Source: Acidimicrobiia bacterium
GTDB taxonomy: Bacteria; Actinomycetota; Acidimicrobiia; Spongiisociales; ZC4RG35
DNA length: 7,065 bases
Assembly: GCA_009377735.1 (NCBI GenBank)
Contig: WHTL01000206.1
Span: 1 to 7,065 of the forward strand
Direction of reading: 5' to 3'
In this document: in pieces, positions 1 through 5,180 of the stretch
Numbering within the stretch: the first letter of the stretch is position 1
How the letters are laid out: every line of letters starts with the position of its first letter
The notes under the pieces: model-generated
The model's database searches: none
What the model saw: the letters and a program-made list of their open reading frames with translations, nothing else
What the model was told of the DNA's origin: nothing
Translations under genes and position numbers: made by a program

Positions 1-1
1 C

Positions 2-124
2 TCCTTTTCCCGGGATGTCCGGCTTCTCGACGACGCCGGATACCGCCTCGTGGCGGTGACACCAGTCGACATGTTCCCCCAAACCTTCCACATCGAAGTG
101 GTCGGAGTGCTCGAGAAGAGGTAG
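2..124 (+). CDS. C-terminal end of a TrmA/RlmD-type RNA (uracil-5-)-methyltransferase (5' partial)
   Basis: Forty codons are open from the window edge to a TAG at 122-124; the start lies outside the window. The visible tail reads LLDDAGYRLVAVTPVDMFPQ and continues THxE-like as TFHIEVVGVLEKR. This closely matches the end of SAM-dependent RNA m5U methyltransferases (RlmD/RumA, RlmC, TrmA), in which a 'GY-x-L-x-x-V-x-P-V-D-MFPQT-x-HxE' segment closes the Rossmann-type catalytic domain. Family knowledge: these enzymes methylate C5 of a uridine in 23S rRNA or tRNA through a catalytic cysteine, which would lie upstream and cannot be seen here. The fragment does not separate rRNA from tRNA specificity, so no symbol is given. 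It ends 70 nt before the cox operon and shows no functional link to it. Confidence 0.8.
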   Translation, partial: SFSRDVRLLDDAGYRLVAVTPVDMFPQTFHIEVVGVLEKR

Positions 125-181
125 GAACCGTTTTCGGCGACGCGAATCAAGACGGGTCGATTAGTTTGGGAAGTGTCGTCC

Positions 182-190
182 AGAGGAGGT
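182..190 (+). promoter_or_regulatory. Strong Shine-Dalgarno (AGAGGAGGT) that fixes the coxS start at TTG 195
   Basis: AGAGGAGGT is a near-perfect anti-16S match and ends 4 nt before TTG 195-197. The other in-frame start, GTG 189-191, overlaps this Shine-Dalgarno and would have no usable ribosome-binding site of its own. The family N-terminus (short, then a beta strand of the form xVxxTVNGE) also fits the TTG start. Confidence 0.7.
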
Positions 191-194
191 GCCC

Positions 195-698
195 TTGCAG
201 GTATCGATAACGGTCAATGGTGAGACCGAAAGTGCGGAGGTCGAACCCAGAACGCTCCTGGTGCACTATCTACGGGAAGGATTAGGGCTAACGGGCACCC
301 ATGTCGGTTGCGAAACCAGCTACTGCGGGGCCTGCACCGTGCTCGTCGATGGGAAGACCACCAAGTCCTGCACCATGTTCGCCGTCCAGGCCAACGGCTC
401 GGAGATCACCACGATCGAGGGAATCGCCAACGGTGAGGAGCTCCACCCCGTACAGGAGGGCTTCTGGGAGAGGCACGGTCTCCAGTGCGGCTACTGCACA
501 CCTGGCATGATCGTCTCGGCGGTAGGACTCCTCGAGGAGAACGACAACCCCAGCGAAGAAGAGATCCGTCACGGCATCGACGGCAACCTGTGTCGCTGCA
601 CGGGGTACCACAACATCGTCCGGGCCATCGAGTACGCCTCCGCCAAGATGCGCGGCGTCGAGCCGGCCCCACCTGACTGGGAGGAGGCTCCAGCATGA
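195..698 (+). CDS. coxS: CoxS-like [2Fe-2S] small subunit of a form II molybdenum hydroxylase
   Basis: This is a 167-residue iron-sulfur subunit of the xanthine oxidase family, the usual length for CoxS (about 160-170). It carries electrons from the molybdenum site of CoxL to the FAD of CoxM. The N-terminal plant-ferredoxin-like domain has the first cluster ligands C39, C44, C47 (CETSYCGAC) and C59 (KSC). The C-terminal helical domain has the second cluster ligands C98 and C101 (QCGYCTPG) and C133 and C135 (LCRCTGY). All eight cysteines are present, so both clusters should form. No signal peptide is visible, as expected for this family. The TTG start is preferred over GTG 189 because of the Shine-Dalgarno at 182-190; GTG would add two residues. 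It is the first gene of the operon, and its TGA overlaps the coxL ATG by 4 nt (ATGA). The S-L-M order is typical of form II clusters; form I is usually M-S-L. Confidence 0.93.
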   Translation: MQVSITVNGETESAEVEPRTLLVHYLREGLGLTGTHVGCETSYCGACTVLVDGKTTKSCTMFAVQANGSEITTIEGIANGEELHPVQEGFWERHGLQCGYCTPGMIVSAVGLLEENDNPSEEEIRHGIDGNLCRCTGYHNIVRAIEYASAKMRGVEPAPPDWEEAPA

Positions 699-3097
699 CC
701 ATTACAGCCCCATCTCCATCGACCAGGAGTGTTCTCGGGGGAACGGTGCGCCGCCGGGAGGACCCGGCGCTGGTCCAGGGTCTCGGTCTTTATGTGGACG
801 ACGTCAAGAGGGCCGGGACGCTCTCGGTTGCGTTCGTGCGGAGCCCCTTTGCCCACGCCAGGATCACCTCGATCGACACCACGGCAGCAATGGACGCATC
901 AGGAGTTCGGGCCGTCTACACAGCCGATGACGTGCGCCACCTTGGCCCACTCCTCGCCCAGATACCCATAGGAAAGCTACGACCACTGCTTGCCGACGGC
1001 ACCGTCCATCATTCCGGAGAGGCGGTGGCCATGGTGGTGGCCGACTCCCGTTACGCCGCCCAGGACGCCGCAGAGCTGGTCGAGGTGGACTACGAGTCCC
1101 TCCCAGCCGTCGTTGACCTCAAAAAGGCCGTAGCCGACGAAGTCAAGACCCACGAGGACCTCGACTCCAATGTGATCCATGTGTGGGAGGCCGGCCCCTT
1201 CGGGGACGAGGACGGGATCGCTGCCAGCAAACAGGCGATTGCGGACGCCAAGGAGCGCGACGACACCATCACCGTGAGTCTGGAGATGGTCAACCAGAGG
1301 CTCATCCCTACGGCCATCGAGCCCCGCTCCGTCATCGCCGACTGGAGCGAGGGATACCAACGTCTCGAGGTGCACAGCTCCACCCAGATCCCCCACGCCC
1401 TTGCCGGTGCGATAGCCAAGACCCTGGATATGCCGACCAATCAGGTGCGGGTCATCGCCCCCGAGGTCGGAGGGGGCTTCGGGGCGAAACTCAACGTCTA
1501 CAACGACGAGATCCTGGTGTCATGGGCATCCAGGAAACTAGGTGTGCCGGTGAAGTTCACCGAGACCCGTCGGGAGGCGGCGGTTTCCACCATCCACGGC
1601 CGCGCCTGGTTGGGGATGGCCACCATCGTGGGCACCGAGGACGGAGAGGTTCTCGGCTATGAGCTCGACGCCATCTGTGACATGGGCGCCTACAGCCAGA
1701 ACTTCACGGTCGCCATCCCGTTCCTCGGGATGTTCGTGGGTTCTGGTCAGTACAAGTTCCCCACTTCGATGGTGCTCAATCTGGTAACCACCAACACGAT
1801 GACCACCGACGCCTACCGGGGTGCCGGTCGTCCCGAGGCGATCTACTACCTGGAGCGGATACTCGACCATTACGCCCGTCAGATTGGGATGGACCCCGCC
1901 GACGTGCGGCGCAAGAACTTCATCCCTGCCGAGGACTTCCCAGGCGCCATGGCGCCGATCGGTTTTGCCATGGATACCGGCGATTACAGCATGAACCTGG
2001 ACGCTCTTCTCGAGACGACCGATTACGAGGGCTGGAAGGCCGAGCGCGACGCCGCCCGCTCCGAGAACAGACATGTTGGGATCGGTCTAGCCACCTATGT
2101 CGAGGTATGCGGTTTCGGTCCGTCTGCTCTAGTCGACCTCGGGTTCAGCTGGACTCAATACGGGCTGCCTGCAGCGTTCTCGGGCACTGGGCTGGTGCGG
2201 GTCAACCCCGACGGCACCGTCACGGTGATAACGGGCACGGGTCCGTCCGGGCAGGGCCATGAGACTACCTGGGCACAGATCGTGTCGAGCGAGTTGGGCA
2301 TCCCGGTGGAGAAGATCAGGGTAAGCCACGGTGATACCGGCGACTCCACCATGGGAATCGGCACCTTCGGTTCCCGCTCGGCCGCGGTGGACGGGGCAGC
2401 CACGTTCGAAGCGGCACAACAGGTGAGGGAGAAGGCGGTGAAGATCGCTGCCCACGCTCTGGAGGCATCCGAAGACGACATCGAATTGAACGTCGATGGC
2501 GCCTCGGTGGCCGGTTCACCGGACTCGGCGGTGGGGTGGGAGCAACTGCTCACGATGGCCTATCAACCACACCTCCTCCCCGATGGGATGAGTGGGGGCC
2601 TCGAGGCCCAGTCCATCTTCAGCCCAGCCAATGCCACATGGCCGTTCGGCTCGCATCTCGCCATGGTCGAGGTCGACCCCGAGACCGGTCACACCAAGGT
2701 CCTCAAGTACACGGCGATGGACGACTGCGGCAACGTCATAAACCCGATGATCGTGGCGGGCCAGGTCCATGGAGGGATCGCCCAGGGCCTGGGACAGGCC
2801 ATGTTCGAGGAGGGGATCTACGACGAGGATGGCAATATGCTCACCCCATCCTTCATGGACTACATCATCCCCACAGCTGCCGATCTTCCGATGTTCGATC
2901 TGCATCGCACCACGACACCGAGTGACATCAACCCGCTCGGGGTGAAGGGTATCGGCGAGGCGGGGACGATCGGATCGGCACAGACCATCGTCAATGCGGT
3001 AGCCGACGCCCTGTCACCACTAGGGATCGACCATGTGGACATGCCGCTCCGGTCCAAGAATGTATGGAAGGCAATCCAGACAGCGAGGAGTTCCTAA
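695..3097 (+). CDS. coxL: CoxL-like molybdopterin large subunit, form II molybdenum hydroxylase (substrate unknown)
   Basis: This 800-residue catalytic subunit has full length for CoxL/xanthine dehydrogenase-like large chains. It should bind Mo-molybdopterin cytosine dinucleotide (MCD) and hydroxylate or oxidise the substrate. The N-terminal a/b-hammerhead domain starts near GGTVRRREDPALVQG (residues 15-29). VGGGFGAK is at 258-265. The active-site loop is AYRGAGR at 373-379. The cofactor-contacting segment GQGHET is at 519-524. The conserved catalytic glutamate is E755 in GVKGIGEAGT (749-758). CO-oxidising form I enzymes have AYRCSFR, whose cysteine binds copper; here a glycine stands in that place, so a Cu-S-Mo centre cannot form in the known way. 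Older annotation calls such proteins 'carbon monoxide dehydrogenase form II'; the physiological substrate is generally unsettled. The ATG is coupled to coxS by ATGA, with GGAGGAGG upstream. The TAA directly abuts the coxM ATG. Confidence 0.93.
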   Translation: MTITAPSPSTRSVLGGTVRRREDPALVQGLGLYVDDVKRAGTLSVAFVRSPFAHARITSIDTTAAMDASGVRAVYTADDVRHLGPLLAQIPIGKLRPLLADGTVHHSGEAVAMVVADSRYAAQDAAELVEVDYESLPAVVDLKKAVADEVKTHEDLDSNVIHVWEAGPFGDEDGIAASKQAIADAKERDDTITVSLEMVNQRLIPTAIEPRSVIADWSEGYQRLEVHSSTQIPHALAGAIAKTLDMPTNQVRVIAPEVGGGFGAKLNVYNDEILVSWASRKLGVPVKFTETRREAAVSTIHGRAWLGMATIVGTEDGEVLGYELDAICDMGAYSQNFTVAIPFLGMFVGSGQYKFPTSMVLNLVTTNTMTTDAYRGAGRPEAIYYLERILDHYARQIGMDPADVRRKNFIPAEDFPGAMAPIGFAMDTGDYSMNLDALLETTDYEGWKAERDAARSENRHVGIGLATYVEVCGFGPSALVDLGFSWTQYGLPAAFSGTGLVRVNPDGTVTVITGTGPSGQGHETTWAQIVSSELGIPVEKIRVSHGDTGDSTMGIGTFGSRSAAVDGAATFEAAQQVREKAVKIAAHALEASEDDIELNVDGASVAGSPDSAVGWEQLLTMAYQPHLLPDGMSGGLEAQSIFSPANATWPFGSHLAMVEVDPETGHTKVLKYTAMDDCGNVINPMIVAGQVHGGIAQGLGQAMFEEGIYDEDGNMLTPSFMDYIIPTAADLPMFDLHRTTTPSDINPLGVKGIGEAGTIGSAQTIVNAVADALSPLGIDHVDMPLRSKNVWKAIQTARSS

Positions 3098-3946
3098 ATG
3101 TATCCACGCAGCTTCGAGTACGTCGCAGCTGAGAGCATTGACGAAGCTGTCTCTGCTCTCTCCTCGTCAGAGTTCGGCAAGGTGATGTCGGGAGGGATGA
3201 GCCTCATACCGATGATGAAACTGCGTCTTCTCTCACCAGATACCGTGATCGACATCGGTGGTGTCTCAGGACTCGACCAGATCACCGAGCACGACGATCA
3301 CACCTCCATCGGCGGACTCGTTCCCCACAAGGACACCGCCGAATCCGATCTTGTGCCCCAGGCCCTAAAGCAGGCGGCATCATGGACGGGTGACCCCCAG
3401 GTCCGTAACCGGGGAACCACCTGTGGTGCCATTGCCCATGCCGATCTCGCCGCCGACCAAACGGCTGCCATCTTGGCACTGGGAGCCACCATGGTCGTCC
3501 AGGGGCCTTCGGGTACGAGGGAGGTGGCCGCCGACGACTGGTTCGTCGACACCATGATGTCGGCCTTGGAGCCGGATGAGATCCTCACCGAGATCAAGAT
3601 CCCCAAACGCGCCGGTGGGACGGCATACGACAAGCTGGGGCGTCGTGGCGGACACACCGACTATGCGGTGGCGGGTGTCGCCGCCTGGGTCGCACGGGAT
3701 AACGGAACCATTTCGGATTGTCGTCTCGCGGTGACGGGTGTGGGCTCGAAACCGACGCTGGCGAGCGAGGCAGCCGACGCCCTCATCGGCACCGATGGAT
3801 CCGAGTCTGTCCTCGCCGACGCCGCCAGCCGTGCGAGTGCGGAAGTGAGCGCCCTCGAAGATCTTTACGGATCAGAGGAGTACAAGACTCACCTGACCGG
3901 TGTTTTCGTGAAGCGAGCAGTGTCGCAGGCGCTGGGGGCACAGTAG
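3098..3946 (+). CDS. coxM: CoxM-like FAD-binding medium subunit of the molybdenum hydroxylase
   Basis: This 282-residue flavoprotein subunit matches the usual CoxM length of about 285. It receives electrons from the CoxS clusters and passes them to an acceptor. The first FAD motif is SGGMS at 31-35, corresponding to AGGxS in characterised CoxM. The second lies in RNRGTTCGAIAHAD; its core TCGA is at 108-111, where characterised CoxM has TIGG, so this is a variant (see findings). The C-terminal CO_deh_flav_C-like domain begins around residue 160, with GGHTDYAVAGVAAWV and the later LAVTGVGSKP typical of the family. The ATG follows the coxL TAA with no gap. The Shine-Dalgarno GAGGAG (3085-3090) lies within the end of coxL, 7 nt from the start. 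It is the last gene of the coxSLM unit; an inverted repeat begins 5 nt after its TAG. Confidence 0.92.
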   Translation: MYPRSFEYVAAESIDEAVSALSSSEFGKVMSGGMSLIPMMKLRLLSPDTVIDIGGVSGLDQITEHDDHTSIGGLVPHKDTAESDLVPQALKQAASWTGDPQVRNRGTTCGAIAHADLAADQTAAILALGATMVVQGPSGTREVAADDWFVDTMMSALEPDEILTEIKIPKRAGGTAYDKLGRRGGHTDYAVAGVAAWVARDNGTISDCRLAVTGVGSKPTLASEAADALIGTDGSESVLADAASRASAEVSALEDLYGSEEYKTHLTGVFVKRAVSQALGAQ

Positions 3947-3951
3947 TCTCT

Positions 3952-3969
3952 GGGGGACTCCGTCTCCCC
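3952..3969 (+). terminator. Hairpin directly after coxM, possible terminator without a T-tract
   Basis: GGGGGAC (3952-3958) pairs with GTCTCCCC (3962-3969) around a TCC loop, giving seven base pairs with one bulged T at 3965. It starts 5 nt after the coxM stop. No run of T follows, so it is not a textbook intrinsic terminator; T-less hairpins are often proposed to act in GC-rich actinobacteria. Its 3' arm can instead join a longer-range stem with 4005-4012. Confidence 0.35.
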
Positions 3970-4130
3970 GACCCCCTACGGCTGCCTCTGCCTCAGTCTC
4001 GCGTGGTCGGGGCCGTCCGACCTCAACCCTGCGACTCGGTGTCTGTCAGTTGGGTAGAGGTTCCTTTCCGGGTTCGGTGTGGTCGTGCTCTAGGTTCCCC
4101 GTCACCGCGGGATCGTCGGTGGTTACGTCA

Positions 4131-4149
4131 ACGCAAGTCAGGCTTGAGT
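4131..4149. repeat. Imperfect 19-bp palindrome (CAAG-N5-CTTG core), possible operator
   Basis: ACGCAAGTCAGGCTTGAGT has the dyad CAAG/CTTG extended by matching AC/GT ends. Seven of nine opposed positions are complementary around a central A. It lies about 150 nt upstream of coxD. A transcription-factor site is possible, but one palindrome of this quality can occur by chance, and no second copy was noticed in the window. Confidence 0.2.
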
Positions 4150-4154
4150 GAGTG

Positions 4155-4186
4155 CCACTGGCCCTGATACTGGTCGTGGCCAGTGG
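4155..4186. repeat. Perfect 9-bp inverted repeat (CCACTGGCC / GGCCAGTGG, 14-nt loop)
   Basis: CCACTGGCC at 4155-4163 is exactly complementary to GGCCAGTGG at 4178-4186. The right arm ends 4 nt before the AGGAGG ribosome-binding site of the small ORF at 4201, and no T-run follows. It could be an RNA hairpin that affects translation or transcription of the coxD unit, or a DNA operator. It is the cleanest hairpin in the window; its role is unknown. Confidence 0.6.
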
Positions 4187-4200
4187 GTTGAGGAGGCTCG

Positions 4201-4290
4201 ATGTCGTCGCGGATCGCGGTCTCACCCGGACCTGTGAAGACTCTTAGCTTGAACATTCTCCGCCGACACTCTCTATCCTCGGAAGCGTGA
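4201..4290 (+). CDS. Candidate 29-codon leader ORF, translationally coupled to coxD
   Basis: An ATG at 4201 is preceded by GAGGAGG with AGGAGG at 4191-4196, four nt away. This is one of the best ribosome-binding sites in the window. The 29-residue product begins MSSRIAVSPGPVKTL and ends RRHSLSSEA. Its TGA (4288-4290) overlaps the coxD GTG as GTGA, the same 4-nt overlap used at other junctions here. coxD itself has only a poorly spaced GGAAG, so translation of this ORF could deliver ribosomes to the coxD start. The product is not recognised: it is serine-rich and mildly basic, with no membrane segment and no run of one codon that would suggest amino-acid attenuation. It may be a leader peptide whose only role is coupling, or a chance ORF if coxD is leaderless. 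Confidence 0.45.
   Translation: MSSRIAVSPGPVKTLSLNILRRHSLSSEA
4249..4279 (+). promoter_or_regulatory. Possible promoter for a near-leaderless coxD transcript
   Basis: TATCCT at 4274-4279 fits the actinobacterial -10 pattern TANNNT and ends 7 nt before the coxD GTG. A transcript starting 6-8 nt downstream would begin at or next to that start codon, as in leaderless actinobacterial genes. A -35-like TTGAAC lies at 4249-4254, but the 19-nt spacing is long. This would explain the poor Shine-Dalgarno of coxD. It competes with the leader-ORF reading, since it lies inside that ORF; both could operate. Confidence 0.35.
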
Positions 4291-5180
4291 TACCGGCAAC
4301 TGTCGATCAGGTGATCGAGACATTCGCTCAGGAGCGTTATGTTGCCGACCGGGGGCTGGCCGTATCGGTGCACCTGGCCCTGTCGATGGGTCGTCCACTT
4401 TTCCTCGAGGGTGAGGCCGGTGTGGGGAAGACGGAGGTCGCCAAGGTCCTCGCAGCGGTTCTCGACGCACCACTGATTCGCCTGCAGTGCTACGAGGGCC
4501 TCGACGCAGGGCATGCCATTTACGAGTGGGACTATCCCCGCCAGATGCTCGCCATTCGGCTCATCGAGGCCGGTGGAGGCCAAGCCGAGGTGAGCGACAT
4601 CATGTCACGGGAGTATCTGGTGGCTCGCCCCCTGCTCGAGTCGATCGAATTGAGCCGCGACGGCGTGCGCCCGGTCCTTCTCATCGACGAGCTCGACCGG
4701 GCTGACGAGGAGTTCGAGGCCTACCTCCTCGAGATTCTCTCCGATTTCCAGGTCACCATCCCCGAGATCGGCACGGTCACCGCAGAGGAACCACCGGTGG
4801 TCGTGCTCACCTCCAACCGCACTCGTGACATCCACGACGCCCTCAAGAGACGATGTATCTATCAGTGGATCGATTACCCGACCCAAGAGCGGGAGCTGGA
4901 CATTCTTCGTCTCCGCGTACCGGACATCGACGACCGTCTTGCCAAACAGATCACCGAAGCGATGGGGGATCTCAGGTCGCTCGACCTCTTCAAGCCGCCC
5001 GGTGTGGCCGAAACGATTGACTGGGCGGCTGCCCTCAGGGTCTTGCATGCAGATGAGCTCACACCAGAGGTAGTGGACGCCACTTTGGGAGTGGTTCTGA
5101 AGTACCGAGAAGACACCGAGCGAGTCTCGGGAGCGGAGCTTCTCGAGTCCCGTCCGGCGAATCAACAGGAGGCACCATGA
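4287..5180 (+). CDS. coxD: CoxD-like MoxR-family AAA+ ATPase
   Basis: This 297-residue protein is of normal CoxD length. Walker A is GEAGVGKT (42-49), Walker B is VLLIDELD (130-137), the sensor 1 asparagine is N177 in VVVLTSNRT, and the arginine-finger region is LKRRC (186-190). The following WIDYPTQERELDI is characteristic of CoxD. The C-terminal part is the helical lid. Known role in the family: MoxR ATPases act as chaperones with VWA partners; in Oligotropha carboxidovorans, CoxD is needed to introduce sulfur into the CO dehydrogenase Mo site. Here the likely client is the CoxSLM hydroxylase (inference). GTG 4287 is favoured because it overlaps the upstream small ORF and follows a -10-like box; GGAAG directly before it is too close to be a good Shine-Dalgarno. 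The TGA overlaps the next ATG by 4 nt. Confidence 0.92.
   Translation: MIPATVDQVIETFAQERYVADRGLAVSVHLALSMGRPLFLEGEAGVGKTEVAKVLAAVLDAPLIRLQCYEGLDAGHAIYEWDYPRQMLAIRLIEAGGGQAEVSDIMSREYLVARPLLESIELSRDGVRPVLLIDELDRADEEFEAYLLEILSDFQVTIPEIGTVTAEEPPVVVLTSNRTRDIHDALKRRCIYQWIDYPTQERELDILRLRVPDIDDRLAKQITEAMGDLRSLDLFKPPGVAETIDWAAALRVLHADELTPEVVDATLGVVLKYREDTERVSGAELLESRPANQQEAP

Larger units (their letters stand above)
3947..4286. other. 340-nt intergenic region between coxSLM and coxD, rich in inverted repeats
   Basis: No conventional protein gene is supported here. It holds a GC-rich hairpin directly after coxM (3952-3969), two other stems sharing its arms (3966-3973 with 4005-4012; 4005-4010 with 4017-4022), an imperfect palindrome (4131-4149), a perfect 9-bp hairpin (4155-4186), and a 29-codon ORF with a strong Shine-Dalgarno (4201-4290). 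CCTCAACCC (4021-4029) is exactly complementary to GGGTTGAGG (4185-4193). I do not recognise a known riboswitch. Bases 4030-4130 show only weak stems, such as CACCG/CGGTG at 4103-4121. The region probably ends the coxSLM transcript and controls the coxD unit; that role is inference. Confidence 0.7.

Noticed and set aside
125..139. Terminator after the RNA methyltransferase (CCG-TTTT-CGG)
   Set aside because: A 3-bp stem is too short to support a terminator call.
162..167. TAGTTT as a -10 box for the coxS promoter
   Set aside because: It fits TANNNT but has no convincing -35 at a normal distance; six-base matches of this type are expected by chance. A promoter somewhere in 125-181 is still likely.
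695..3097. Calling the enzyme an aerobic CO dehydrogenase (form I)
   Set aside because: The active-site loop is AYRGAGR and lacks the copper-binding cysteine, and the gene order is S-L-M, so only a form II assignment is supported.
3718..4167. Plus-strand ORF of 149 codons running from coxM into the gap
   Set aside because: It starts inside coxM in another frame. The part in the gap is arginine-rich without recognisable motifs, and no ribosome-binding site precedes its internal GTG at 4039.
3947..4286. Molybdenum cofactor riboswitch in the intergenic region
   Set aside because: The idea fits the gene context, but I could not match the known Moco motif. The region lies downstream of the Mo enzyme genes, and the stems seen are generic GC-rich hairpins.
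4128..4583. Minus-strand ORF of 151 codons across the coxD 5' end and the gap
   Set aside because: Most of it is antisense to conserved coxD codons, including the Walker A region. No family resemblance was seen, and long antisense frames are common in GC-rich DNA.
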